A stretch of DNA of 64,000 nucleotides from Cryptomeria japonica (Eukaryota; Streptophyta; Pinopsida; Cupressales; Cupressaceae): positions 208,551,190 to 208,615,189 of the forward strand of contig NC_081409.1 in the NCBI RefSeq assembly GCF_030272615.1, given 5' to 3'. Position numbers and translations under genes: made by a program. Positions 1 to 11,648 of this stretch are shown piece by piece. Each line of letters begins with the position of its first letter. The stretch's first letter is position 1. A model generated the notes under the pieces. The model made no database searches. It was not told where the DNA came from and saw only the letters and a program-made list of their open reading frames with translations.

Positions 1-1470
1 ATATTCCCTCACTTAACTATCAAAAAAACTTATGGCAATGAAAAATGTAACCAATGCTAATGTGGTGCAAAAGAAAGGGCTTAACAGCTATGCACATTCA
101 ATAAAGGTTCTGGATAATAATCAAGCATTTCCCAGGACATACATCAAAGTAAAGTAGAAGATATTCACAATGCAAATCTCTAAGATTTTTTTTCTTGGCT
201 TATTTCTTTGGATTGGAAGATGTTAATGGTATCAAGTTAATTCATTGAAACCATTAATTATCGGGCCATGATCAATTGAATATACATGCAAAGAATCCCT
301 CAAGTAGAATAAGTGTACACAATGTGACAATGAGTAAAAGGTACCCTTATTTATTGTCAGCTCTAGAAGACAATAGCAGAATGCTGATATAATCCTCTAG
401 ACTTGCTTGTGACCCTTATGCAACGATAAACTCAAGTAAGACTGTATATGTAGACCATTAGGTGAGACGATAGGTTGACTTATGTTAGACATGAGAGACG
501 TGGCATATTTACACATGAATATGTACCTGCATACAATGAATGAACTTTAGATTATCTGATTACCTACCACTAGTGCAAATTCATTATGTATCCAACCACA
601 AGTATATTAAAGCAATATTGTAATATTTAGCTTATAATGGTCATTTAAGTCATTTCAGTAGTTTACTTAGTAAATTTCTAATCTATATGTCAGTTAGTCA
701 GTTTTGGTAACTTCCGCTTATGTTTAGTTCTCGATCGTTAGTCAAAGGAATAGGTTTACCTCTCAACAAATGGAAAAGTTGGTAGTTCTGCATAGTGTCA
801 TGACATTTCAAGGTCAACAAACAATTGCATGGTGAGATGTCAATCCCAAATATGCAAAAGAAATTGATGAGGAGCCACAAGAGGGATTGGTTGGTGTTCC
901 ATTGAATAAGAAATTCCCTCATATTGGTAGTGATTCTGATTTAGGAAAATGTGAGGCAATGGCATAGCATCAACAAATCTAGTTGTCTAATTTTTACATT
1001 TTGTAGTTGTGCACATTGATAGTGAAAACTCAAATTATTAAGTGTTATCAATATGTATGTCGGTCTGAATTCTAAATTCAGCTCTAATGTTTCATAATAT
1101 GGTTATGTATTGGATATGGTAAATACCTTATCATATGAATATTGGAATATCTTTATATGTTTTAAATTTCCCATTTTTTTCAATTACTATCCCCTCAAAA
1201 AGACCTCTCATCCTAGCCATTCTAAAAACATGTCCTTCTATCCATGTCCCAAAAACTTGATGAAACATCGCAATCATCCCATGCTAATAGAGATTTTCAT
1301 TTTAAAATTCCTCTTCAAAATGCTAAAATAGTGTTATTATGTACATGATTTCCTATAGTCAAAATGATAGAATAATTCTATAAATGAAATCAAAATAGTA
1401 CACAACGATCTAAAATTAAAGTAGCATAATAAAAAGCATTCTTGGCATTTTTTTAAACTCAAATTTACAC
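1..1470. other. AT-rich non-coding stretch
   Basis: No coding signal was found on either strand. Reading frames are short and interrupted, and I saw no transposon motif, tRNA or long tandem repeat. It is probably decayed repeat or intergenic DNA. Confidence 0.5.
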
Positions 1471-1515
1471 TCTAAACCTCAGATACTGGTTCTTGGGGAA
1501 AAAGGTTGGGTCCTG

Positions 1516-1673
1516 GTTCTTGCCCGGTCCTGGTCCAAGCCTGGTTCTCCCTGGGTTCCACCCGGGTCCTGCCCAAGTGGCTGGGTTCTCTGTGGGTCCT
1601 GCACAGAGAACCCAGCCACCTGGGCAGGACCCGAGTGGAACCTAGGGAGAACCCAGGTGGACCTGGGAGAACC
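1516..1673. repeat. GC-rich long inverted repeat (hairpin)
   Basis: A nearly palindromic GC island lies in AT-rich surroundings. The centre is the 7-base loop at 1595-1601. Arms 1541-1594 and 1602-1655 pair over about 54 bp with only a few mismatches; for example CTGGGTTCTC at 1581 pairs with GAGAACCCAG at 1606. Weaker pairing continues outward to about 1516 and 1673. Short open frames across it on both strands are a by-product of the palindrome. It could be a fold-back element or a small-RNA hairpin locus. No flanking target duplication was evident. Confidence 0.8.
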
Positions 1674-1993
1674 AAGGCCCGTGGGTTCCCAAAAACGGGG
1701 CCCATGGGTCATACAAGTCAAAAAAGTATAACCAAACATGAAAATTATAGGTCAAAAAAGTCAAAAATGTATAAACAAACCTGAATCAGTTTGAAACTTG
1801 AATATTATTTTTTTTGCAAATTATGAATATGATATTGCATTTACGATATATGAATATCAGATTATTTATTGGCATTGGCAATTATGGATTTATGATTTTT
1901 ACAAGTTTCATATTTGTATGTTTGAAGTTTGAACTGTGAACATATATATTTATAATTTTGATGTTTGAACATATATATAATATATGACATATG

Positions 1994-2000
<7 letters not shown>

Positions 2001-2026
<26 letters not shown>
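2001..2026. repeat. (GT)13 microsatellite
   Basis: Thirteen uninterrupted GT units follow a TATA-rich run. This is a simple repeat with no coding meaning. Confidence 0.95.
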
Positions 2027-2029
2027 ACG

Positions 2030-3708
2030 GACGAACCCGTACCTGTACCCAAGAAAAAAAAATTGCCGAATCCGCGAATCTGTACCCGAATATGAACCTG
2101 AATCTGAACCCAAACCGGTAACTTAGCTCTAAACATTTATGCGCTAGCATAAGAGCAGATTGAGAATAATGTTAGTATGCTTTAGAAGGCAAGGTACTCC
2201 ACCTAGGAGAGTGTCCTTCTACCTAACATTTTAGTGATATATCAAAAGCTCTTTTGTAGCTTAGCACAAACGCTTTACCTTTAATTGCCCCCCTCTAAAC
2301 AAATGATTTATCCACTTTATGCTTGCCAAAAGAAATTAGATTGTGGATAATTGTAATGTCGTGGTGCAGGGGCACCTAAGTTGTTGTCAAGCCTCTATTA
2401 GGCAAGTTATGCATCATTTGTGTTTTGAAGAGTGAAAGTTGTAAATAAGGTCTTAAAAGACCATATGTGATGTAATAAGGTCCTTGGAGGCCATTTGGGA
2501 CCTTATGGGACCAATTTTTATGTTTGATATTCATTTGGGGTCTCAATGTTCAAAGTTGAAAAAAAATAAAATTGCTCTACATTGTAAATGTTGTCATTGA
2601 AAACTTTTCTATTTTGTTGACAACTTTTCAAAAACAAAAGTTGTTGGAGGGTAGTTTAGATCGGTTGGATGGTTCCAACTACTAGTGGAAGCATAAATAC
2701 CCCTCCCTTGTACATCCCAGGGGTTGAAAAGATTGGATGGTGAAGTGGAAATAATAAAAACATTTCATTTTCTGCATTTTCAGAACTGTTCATGTCTGCA
2801 AAACATTCTAGTACTGCCTGTACGTGCAAGATTGAAGCCTGAAACCAATTGGGCTTAAAACTTATGTGAATTCTCTTTCTAATGCTTTTGGTTTCACTTA
2901 ATTTCATGCACAAATAAGCAAGTTATCACATTTTTATTCCAAACTGTCCAAAGCTGTTAAAAACCCTAGTAAGGGTATTCAGTGAACAAAAAAAATGTGT
3001 TTCCTTATCATCCACCGGTGAAAACTCTCCAAATCTGGTGGAATGACTGATACCAATGTGTATTTATACATTTTCAATTTTGCAGATGATGAGATGAAGG
3101 ATTTCACATGTATGGAGAAATTGTATGTCTGATATACCTATGTATCAGACAGAGAGGTGTGATATTGTTGAAGAATTTGCATTGATGAAGGCAAGGGTTT
3201 GATTTGCCTTATACTTGAGTGTTTGAGGAATATTTGGGGGACTCCAAAAACCCAAGGAACCACGTGAGAAGGCCTTGGACTGAAGGAAAAGTGACTTGTT
3301 CATGACTGTCCTAGGTGTGGTGACTGCCTCAGTCCTATTTACCAGTCATGTATATGTTGCAAAGGGGGGTATGGTAGAAGTCACACATTGTTGCAAGTCT
3401 GCAAACTAGTTGACAACCTTGTGTAGGGGTCCCATAAATCAGTACCAATAGGTATTGAGCAATTTATGTCAATCATACATTTACAAGAATTGACTGTCCT
3501 CTCTAGGAATGGTGGCAGCCAGTGATATGTATTAATGACAGAGAGAAATTTTCAAAGGCCTCTTGGAATGTTGGGTGGTTGGTGTAAAGGTGTTTTTAGG
3601 TTGGTTAGAAGTCTTTCAAACCTTACACATTAGAGTGTATACCTCAAGCCTTGTAGGTCATGTTTGTGAGTCTCAAATGAAGCAAATGAGGACAACCGGT
3701 TAGGACAG
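2030..3708. other. non-coding, no gene seen
   Basis: No recognisable gene. The text just before 3709 reads as ordinary unique or decayed repeat DNA, and no LTR or coding motif could be supported. Confidence 0.45.
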
Positions 3709-3731
3709 TGTTGTGACGTTTTCACACATCG

Positions 3732-3748
3732 CCCCATTGCAAATGGGG
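3732..3748. other. terminal palindrome of family Y (left)
   Basis: A perfect 7-bp stem, CCCCATT and AATGGGG, with a 3-base loop, lies 23 bases from the element start. The same palindrome is at 12579-12595 in the opposite copy. Confidence 0.85.
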
Positions 3749-4078
3749 ACCCATGTTTTTTGCTCGTTTTCGCTTTGCTTTTTAGGGTTTTGGTTTGAAT
3801 CCAGTCGGTTTTGGGAGCTTTTTGAATTTCCTTTTCTAGAATGCAAATTTTGAATGCAATGAATTCGCCAGAATGGTCTAATTTTCAATTGGAATGTTGA
3901 TGCAGAGCTTAAATTTGTCTAAGTATTAAAGTGAAATGTGAATTTTTGTCCGATTGAATATTTTTGACCAAATTTTGACTTTTTTGATTTTGATCCTAGG
4001 CATTGGAAATGATTTGTTTTCGCCTTGTGAAGTGTTAAAATGTGAAAAGTCATGTTATTTTGGCCTGTAGGAGCAAAA

Positions 4079-6471
4079 TCGCTCCTGTCCCTCAGTGAAG
4101 GACGGGAGCTCGTTTTCAAATATCTTACTATTCCTGCAGAGTCCAGACGAATTTCAAGTTGGAAGTGATGGAGAAAGGCGAGATCTTTCCATTGAATATA
4201 AATTGAAGATTTTCATGAGCACAGAAATGCCTCCAGGAGCAAAATCGCTCCTGTCCCTCAGTGAAGGACCGGAGCTTAAAATCAAATATTGCTTTGTCCT
4301 TGCAAGATTTTAACGTCTTGACGATGTGAAAAGGTCCAAAGAGGTATATTTTATCAAATGAATATAACTTGAAGTACTGTCGGGGAGATCAACAGGGTAG
4401 CAAGTCCGGCTTGAGTGAGGTCCTGATCCTGAAATTTGGCTAAGTCTGGAATGTCCTGACCCTGAAATTTGACTAAGTCTGGAAACTGAAAAAACCTCCA
4501 AAAAACTAGATTTTGCAATATAACTCCTAGAGGTCTGAAACCACTCTCAAACATCCTGAAAGTATATATGGAATATAACTTAAAGTATAAGAAAGAAGAA
4601 ACATAAATGTTATATTCCATTAAAATTGTCCTGATCGAGAGTGCGAAAAGTCAAATTTCGCTCGTGTCCTTCTCCAAGGGTCCAGAGCGAAATGCGCTCC
4701 TGTCCCTCTCCAAGGGACCAAGGCGAATCGCTCGTGTCCCTCACCAAGGGTCCAGAGCGAAAATGCTTAGTTGAGCCATTCCTGACCTTGTTTGGACGAA
4801 TCGAGACATCAAAGGCATGGTGAAGGACGAAATGAGCATGATAGAACATCCAGACTTGATCAAAAACAACGAAATGATGAAGTTTTTGCCTAGAGGGTCA
4901 AATTCGCTCCTGTCCCTCAGGAAGGGACCAGAGCGATATTCTTCATTGGGCAAAATCCAGGCAAAGATCAAGACAAGTTTACGTTTGAAGGCAAGGAAGA
5001 CGGTGAAATGAACTCAGTGAATATAAATTGAATATTTTAAAATGTCAACAAGGGTCCCAAAATGCTCAGTTCGCTCCTGTCCCTCAGGAAGGGACCAGAG
5101 CGATTTTTGTTATACATGATTTTCTTGCTAAGTTGCAGACGATTTCAAGGCATGGATGAATGGAGTAGAGCATGACAAATCCGTTGAATATAATTTTGGA
5201 AGCTGACAAAATGAAATGAAGGCCACAAGAGCAAGTTCGCTCCTGTCCCTCTCCAAGGGACCAGGGCGATACAGTGGTTATGTTGCGTCTTATTCAAGTT
5301 TAGAGCCGATCCAAGTCAGGAACAAGGTGGCAAAGGACGTCCTAAGGCATTTTCGATCAAGCACAAGTTACAAAGGTCGTCACAATGAAAGGATTTGCAC
5401 TCTAAGACCCAGTTCGCTCCTGTCCCTCTCCAAGGGACCAGAGCGATATCTCCATAATGACATAAATTTCAAAAGACAAACAAGTTTCGAGCAACCAAGA
5501 GGGTCGAAAGGACATCATTTCACGTAATGAAGATGGTTGCAAATTGGTAAAAACAAGAACAAGCACAAAATGATGAACTTCGCTCCTGTCCCTCAGGAAG
5601 GGACCAGAGCGATATTGGATATATTGGCCAATTCATGCGAAATTTACGTGAGGTCAAGCTTTTGCAAGGGCTTAGAGGGTCCATGGTATGATAGGAAGGT
5701 GATGCATGAAAATTTCAAACGTAAAATAATCACCAAGATGAACATAGGGACCATATCGCTCCTGTCCCTCTCCAAGGGACCAGGACTATTTACTTAAGAC
5801 TCTTCATTTTGCTTCAAGTCCATGCCAAGTCAAGGCTTCACAAGGTCATACGGGGTCCAAGATTTTTGTTTTTTTTTTTTTGAGATGACATGCAAATGTT
5901 TTGAACGTCCAAACATTGTCAAACATGCTAAAGAGCTCATATCGCTCCTGTCCTTTGGACAAGGACCAAGGCGATTATTGCAAGAACACTCATATTCCTT
6001 CAAAGTTGAGGTAAGGCGAGGATGGACAAGGTGAAGGGCGGCGTTTGGAAGACATCACCACGAAGATCGAAGTTTAAAGTTGTTAAGATTATGAAGAAAG
6101 TCATGGATCGCTCCTGTCCCTCTCCAAGGGACAAGGGCGATGATCCCTCTAAACGTCCAAACACCTCATGCAAGCAAATGGAACGAGCATAGAAGGAACG
6201 AGCAAAGATGTTATTTGCTTCACAATGAAAGATCAAAGATCGAAGATGCAAGGTCTACGTAAAAATATAGAGATCGCTCCTGTCCTTTGGACAAGGACCA
6301 GGGCGATGAACATCTAAAGGCACTCATGAACGCATACATGACAATCAAATTCGAAGAACCTGACAAAATGGTCGATATTGAACGTGGAGATGAAGGAGTT
6401 GAACGTTGAAGTTGCAAAAATCATGACAAAATCATGGATCGCTCCTGTCCCTCTCCAAGGGACCAGGGCGA
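4079..6471 (+). repeat. phased array of 15 imperfect palindromes
   Basis: A ~33-base module has arms TCGCTCCTGTCCCT and AGGGACCAGAGCGA around a short loop. It starts at 4079, 4245, 4658, 4693, 4728, 4904, 5071, 5237, 5414, 5580, 5756, 5942, 6108, 6274 and 6439. From 4728 the steps are 176, 167, 166, 177, 166, 176, 186, 166, 166 and 165. The first pair is 166 apart, and three copies are packed 35 apart. Loops vary (CTCCA, CAGGA, CAGTGA, TTTGGACAA) while most pairing is kept; some closing arms are partly decayed (5756 most). Spacers are purine-rich and only weakly alike. It could be an old ~166-bp tandem repeat in which only the hairpin has been kept. Confidence 0.85.
4421..4486 (+). repeat. 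33-bp tandem duplication
   Basis: Two adjacent copies begin TCCTGATCCTGAAATTTG (4421) and TCCTGACCCTGAAATTTG (4454), inside element Y-left. Confidence 0.75.
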
Positions 6472-6599
6472 TGAGGTACGTCCCTTTCATTTTCATAATT
6501 TTGGCGCCAAATAAACATTTCAAATTTTCCTTAAATGCTAAGTTCGATAAAATTGAAAATCCATTTAAACTAGCATTTAATGTGGCGTTAAACATTTAT

Positions 6600-7798
6600 T
6601 AATTATTTTGCCTTTATTAAAATCGAAATTTGCAAATTAAAAAACGAAAGGCATTTAATTAATTATTAATTAATCATTAAAAATCAAAAGGAGCGCTTGG
6701 TATTTATTTGTTTTTGAAGGTCGGCCTTTTAAGTTTATTTTAAATTTGCCTTATTAATTATCAAGTCGGCCTAAGGTGGTAATTGTGAGATGAGCGCTAT
6801 AAAGGGAGGTGAGAATCATTATTTTCACATTATCATTTTTCATGCGATCTCAAAGGGAGAAGTGCGAAATTATCTTCAAGGTGCGGGTCTTGTCAAGGAA
6901 GGCGCAAACATCATCAAGGGAGTGCGAGTGTGTTTGAAGGAGCGAATTTCATTTCAAAACAAAAGAAGGCACTAGTTTTATCCAAGGCGAAACATCTATC
7001 CAAAGGTGGTGCGAACTTAATCTCACTTGAGCAAACTTGCCAAGGACATATCAAAGGTGGCGAAGTTGTCATTTTGAAGCAGAATCACGTTGATGACCAT
7101 CTTACGTCAATTTTGCCTAGGCAATTTTATTCATTTTGCATTTTAGAGTTAAGCTCTCAAGTAAGGTATGGCAAGATCTCTTGTTTTAATTTCAATTTTT
7201 GATCGTCATTGCCTTAATTTTGATTTTTGAAAATTTGTTTTCCCTTAGCTCAGTCGTTTTTAGGAAATGATTAATAAAGGACTTATCATTAAGTTTCCTA
7301 AAATTTGCTCTCTAATCTATGCTATTCATTGCAAAATCATGTTTCTAATTTTGAAATGTTGTGTAGGCATCAAATGGAGATCTCATCAAGGAAAATCAAG
7401 CCGGATCAAGGACGGTCTTCGCCAGGACGGTCTTCGCCAGGACATGGGCGACCTCTTTCAATCCAGCGTTCCAAGGCGAGGTACATCATCGTCCTGCACA
7501 TGAAAGACAGAAGGAGTTAGAACAAGAGTTAATTAAAGATAGCCTCTCAACGACATCCAATTGAATATCTAGCAAGCTTCAAGTGTTAGATGAGGTGGCA
7601 TCCCAGTCATCACTCCTCCAGTCAGTGTGGTCCACCTCAGCATGTCCAGATTCAATGTACCTAACTCATGGAAGGTGGCACAAACTCCGATGTACCTACC
7701 CTGGCTATCCATTGGTCGATTTTTCTAGAAGGGACATGTGTCCAAGCAATACAATTTTATCATTGGTCAAGCATTAAATGTTATGTAATGGTTGTAAC
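6600..7798. other. AT-rich to mixed U3 stretch of Y-left
   Basis: No gene is seen. A 15-base unit, GACGGTCTTCGCCAG, is repeated twice at 7411-7440. The rest appears to be non-coding element sequence leading to the promoter at 7799-7890. Confidence 0.5.
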
Positions 7799-7890
7799 AA
7801 ACCCTAATTAGGGTTTTTATTGTAAAATCTTGGCCATTGATCTTGAATTGATCTAAGCCATCAAATTGTATTGTGGGCACTATATAAGCC
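7799..7890 (+). promoter_or_regulatory. LTR-type promoter: telo-box palindrome plus TATA
   Basis: AAACCCTAATTAGGGTTT-type palindrome at 7799-7816 is followed about 65 bases later by CTATATAAGCCC at 7880. The telo-box (AAACCCTA) is a known plant promoter motif. The same pair of motifs occurs in reverse in Y-right at 9784-9829, which supports a shared promoter. Confidence 0.6.
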
Positions 7891-8725
7891 CAGGCATTTC
7901 ATTTGTAAAGGCTAATTAGCAATAAATTAGCAATTAGAGAGAATTAGAGAGAGATAGTTAGAAATAGTTGAAAGTAGTTAGTAGTTAGAGAGTAGAATAG
8001 GAGGACAAGGCAAGAAATTGTTGCCATTGATTGTAAACAAACTCCATTTTCATTGAAGTAATGGTGAAATATGTCGTTTTTCTTGCAATTTGCATGGTTT
8101 CTTGTTGAGTCTTCAATCTTAGATGGTAGATGATTAGATGAATGGAGGAAATGTGATTGATTGATGGTGGAATTCGTATATCCATACTACTAGCAGTTTG
8201 TTGATTGCAGACTTGCCTTGTGTAGTCAACTGGAATCGTTCAGCTCAAGCTCAATTTTAATTTGTCGCCTCTCCATTGATATGCATCAACTTGGATGGTA
8301 TCTATGGCTGCGGTGATGATTTGAACATCATAAAGCTTCCCATAGAAGATCGCACTAGCCTTGTGTAGATGTTCCATTGATGTCAAAACAAGACCTAGTT
8401 AGAGTTTCATCGAAATCAATCATTGCTCCTACATTCTTAGTATTAAGATTAGATCCTCTCTTCACCCCCATCCTTTTTCCATTTTTTAATCTAAGCTAGT
8501 AAGAGCCTGTGTTCCAGCAAAGCAGATCGGAAGTTCAATCATCACATGTAAGTCCCCTTGTGATCCCAGCAAATCACATCATACCACTGGAGCTTGTCCA
8601 CACGTAGAGACCCTACATCAAAGAACCTTGGAGTCGACCTAACTGATCCTTTACGCGAATCTTCAGCAGTTAGAGACTATTTTCTCAAGAGAGGATAAGA
8701 TGCCTTTAGGTATTTTATTCTGTGT

Positions 8726-8989
8726 ATGATTGTGTATAAAATACACGTCAACAGACAGTCAATGTCAGATTTTGTTCCCTTAAAGCATATGCTGTTCAAG
8801 GTTGGAAAATGCTTTGTCAAGGTGTATATCAGTGGTTCCCATTGTCAAGGTTCCCTAAGTCAAGAAGAGTACAAGGTTATTGAGTTGGTGTTAAATGGAA
8901 TGGTGCAAAGTCTACTTGCGGTGTTGAGAAAGATCTATGAGATAGGTAATATTGACATGTTTTTTTATGACAGGCCTAACACAGAATAA
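8726..8989 (+). CDS. unrecognised ORF fragment between the Y copies
   Basis: An 87-codon open frame encodes a soluble-looking peptide that includes KVGKCFVKVYISGSHCQG and ends in YDRPNTE. I do not recognise a family. It overlaps the presumed 3' end of Y-left and precedes another decayed coding stretch. It may be part of a captured gene or of the element's internal region. The start is not supported by any context. Confidence 0.25.
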   Translation: MIVYKIHVNRQSMSDFVPLKHMLFKVGKCFVKVYISGSHCQGSLSQEEYKVIELVLNGMVQSLLAVLRKIYEIGNIDMFFYDRPNTE

Positions 8990-9034
8990 AGTTGCCTAAA
9001 CGGTCACTTCACTCTCTCTTGATCAAAGTGTGCT

Positions 9035-9489
9035 TGCATGCTAAGATTGCAGGAAGTTCAAACAATCGACTCCAAGGTTCCTTTATGCTATGGACGTGAC
9101 TCAGTTGGTTGATTTGATTGCTGGTAATCCAAGGGGCCTTACGTTTGGATCGTTCTTTCACTTCTTTGTTGTGGCTGGAACTCCATCATCAGATATGGCA
9201 ATTTTGCGATGCTTCTACTTCGAACGAACTAAAACGAACTGAAAATAAAGGGGATAGGGCTAGAGAATCTAAATCTACTCCTAAGGGCAATGATATCAAC
9301 AGTTAATGCTTTGGTGGACAAATTCCAAATAAACCGAGCTCTGCTTTGCGAAGTTTAACTACAACTCCACAAGAACCGGTGCAATCTTCTAAGGATGTTG
9401 AAGGATTTTCAAATCGAGAAAGTGCATCTGAATACCCAAAATGGCCCATTCCAAACGACTGTCCACAATCGAACTTAGCACAAGTTTAG
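9035..9489 (+). pseudogene. decayed unrecognised gene fragment
   Basis: Coding-like text appears in two frames. After a possible splice acceptor (TTGCAG near 9050), one frame reads KFKQSTPRFLYAMDVTQLV, continues through SDMAILRCFYFERTKTN and stops. A second frame then continues from ENKGDRARESKSTPKGND, through one stop at about 9304, to NDCPQSNLAQV at 9489. I infer a frameshift and a nonsense mutation in a former exon. The second half is rich in S, P and Q. The family is not recognised. It lies between the two convergent Y copies and could be a captured host exon. Confidence 0.4.
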
Positions 9490-9782
9490 TGGCTCAGGCT
9501 AATTGTACACTACAACTTACAATCAACAAGATGCAATAAATATGAACCACGGAAATTCATCAGACACCATTACATTTTCCATTGAAATCAAAGCACTTTA
9601 TCTAACAACTGAGAAAATAAAATTCTACTCTAAGTGAGGAAGGTGAAACCATGCAAGTTTTGAAAAAATAACTTAAGTGGACACCATCAGAGAACAATGT
9701 TTCACTATTATTTTCTCAAAAACTTATCACAACAATTTCATACAAAGCTCCCTCCTATTACAGATGAGGGGGGTCACCCCTT

Positions 9783-9829
9783 TATATAAGCCTCAAGCTA
9801 TGATAACATGCAAACCCTAATTAGGGTTT
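9783..9829 (-). promoter_or_regulatory. minus-strand telo-box palindrome plus TATA
   Basis: AAACCCTAATTAGGGTTT lies at 9812-9829 and TTATATAAAG, read on the minus strand, lies just downstream of it (9780s). It is the counterpart of the module at 7799-7890. Confidence 0.55.
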
Positions 9830-10695
9830 CCCCAAAAGATTTTCCACTCAAGATGCAACAAGGTGGAAATCAGCAATAAATACCCCATAAAGCCCATATA
9901 CAATTAATTACAATCTTGCCAAAAATGGCACCCATAAAGCATTAATTAACCATTACATTCAAAAATGTCCACTGTGCAATGAATGTACCCTCATGCAAAA
10001 ATCGCCCATGATGCCATAAATGCACCATTGTCTCCTGAACGTGACGGCTGCATGCAGAAGGAATCTGCCATAATGCCATAAATGTGACGGATGCATGCAA
10101 AGAGATGCTTCATTAATTCAGCATGCGTTGACTCACCTGCCACTAGGTGAGAAAACTTTGGAAAGAGAAAACTTCAAGAAAGAAGAATTTGATCCACGAA
10201 GAATTTTCTTGAAGTTTCTCGAACTTTCCTTGCTCTGGAGGAGATTTTTAATGATTTTCCACCATCTCCTATTTTTTAGCAACTTTCCAAAAATAGGGTT
10301 CTAGGTTCCAGAAGAGAGAAAATTCTCCCACGAATCCAAATCTAAAAGAATTTTGAAATTTGGATGTGATTTGATGCCCAAAAATGGATTTTTCAAAATT
10401 CTTCCCGAGGGGAATTTTCTCGTTCAATTCATCTATAATTCCTTCCTTGCCTTGGAATTTTCATCTTCTTCCTTGGGCAGAATTTTCATGTCATGGAGGA
10501 ATTTCATCTTGGAAGGAAAATTCCTTCCTTACCTTCATTTGGCACACATTCCTTTCCCGAAGCTCATTTTCTCCATGGTGAAGGAATTTTGATGTGGAGG
10601 AAAAATTCCTCCTTAACCTCATTTTGACCTTGATTCTACTTTACCCCTTAAGGAAGGAATTCCTTCATGCCTTAGCCAAATTTCACATTTTCCAA

Positions 10696-10830
10696 GAATT
10701 TTGTCCTCAAGGAAGGAATTTCCAACACTTAGTCAATTTTCACTTTCCTAGAATTTTGTCCTGAAGGGAGGAATTTCCAACACTTAGTCAATTTTTCCAC
10801 TTTCTTGGAATTTCTTCTTCTTGGGCGCAA
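10696..10830. repeat. 55-bp tandem repeat
   Basis: About two and a half copies begin GAATTTTGTCCT (10696, 10751) with a degenerate third start near 10807. Each contains GGAATTTCC and CAACACTTAGTCAATTTT. Confidence 0.7.
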
Positions 10831-11370
10831 TTCTTCCCTGAAGGACTTTTTTTGAATTTTGAATTTTTCTTCCTAAACCTTGATTTTTATGTCTTGTTTC
10901 CAACCTTGGGCACATTTTGAAACTAGAGAAGAAATTCTGGAAATTTGTTCCTTGAGGAAGGAATTTTTTGTGCTCTTTCAATTCATCATGTCCGCAGGGA
11001 GCTTTTTGACCAACTTTTCACATCTCCTATTTTTTAGGAACTTTCCTAAAATTAAGTCCTGGGTCGAGTAGAGAGAGAAATCTCTCATGATTCCAAATCT
11101 GCAGAAAAAATCGGATTCTAGTAAGATTTGGTGTCTAAAAATATTTATTTCAAAAATTTTCCCGAGGGGATTTTTGCTTTTCATTCCTCCTTGACCCTTA
11201 GATTTTCATGCCTTATACAATTTTTTTTTAATTTTTCAACTTAGGTGAAGGAATTCATCATTTCATCCTTGGCCATTTGATTCTTGGAATCCTACTTTTA
11301 GCATGGATGGAATTTTGACTCAGAGGAGGAATTCGTCAAATTTCTTCACCTTCCCTGACTCCCTCTATTT

Positions 11371-11648
11371 GGTGCCCTCCATTACTCATAGGCGCAATTC
11401 TTCATTGAAGGAGGAATTTTGAACCTTTTTCATTCTTCCCTAACTCCCTCTATTTGGCACCCTCTTGAGGAGTAGGGCGGAATTTTGTGCTTGCCAAGGA
11501 TTCAATGCATTTCAATGAACTCCAAGGTCACCTCATTTTGGCGCCCTATGACCTTCTTGGGCGGATTTTTGACCTTGTCATGGAATTCACAATATTTTCC
11601 CTTTTCCACATTGACCTTACTTTGGCGCCATGCAAATGTCTTGGGCGG
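11371..11648 (-). repeat. 84-bp-spaced palindromic modules in Y-right
   Basis: Four modules start at 11371, 11456, 11540 and 11624 (steps 85, 84, 84). Each has GGYRCC near one end and GGGCGGA-like sequence near the other, for example GGCGCCCTATGACC then TTCTTGGGCGGA. The CGCCC/GGGCG pairing gives a short stem. The step is close to half of the 166-bp step in Y-left, although the sequences are unrelated. Confidence 0.65.

Larger units (their letters stand above)
3709..8740 (+). mobile_element. LTR-like element Y-left with very long U3
   Basis: It starts with TGTTGTGACGTTTTCA followed by a CCCCATT-gca-AATGGGG palindrome. The same ~50-base start is present in reverse orientation at 12618. A second shared block is 4490-4610, which matches the reverse complement of about 11710-11860. 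A telo-box palindrome (7799) and TATATAAG (7881) give an LTR-type promoter about 4.2 kb inside, so the U3 would be unusually long. No polymerase is attached and the 3' limit is approximate. A TIR transposon with one start at each end is the alternative, but the interiors differ and each half has its own promoter. Confidence 0.55.

Noticed and set aside
1472-1784. Open frames on both strands of the GC island
   Set aside because: They overlap a near-perfect palindrome; the Pro/Gly-rich peptides are by-products of its composition.
4079-6471. CRISPR-like appearance of repeats with spacers
   Set aside because: The window is plant-like with no cas genes; repeats are degenerate palindromes and spacers of about 133-153 bases are far too long and are weakly related to each other.
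7799-9829. Interstitial telomere repeats
   Set aside because: AAACCCTAATTAGGGTTT occurs once per promoter as a palindrome, not as a tandem TTTAGGG array.
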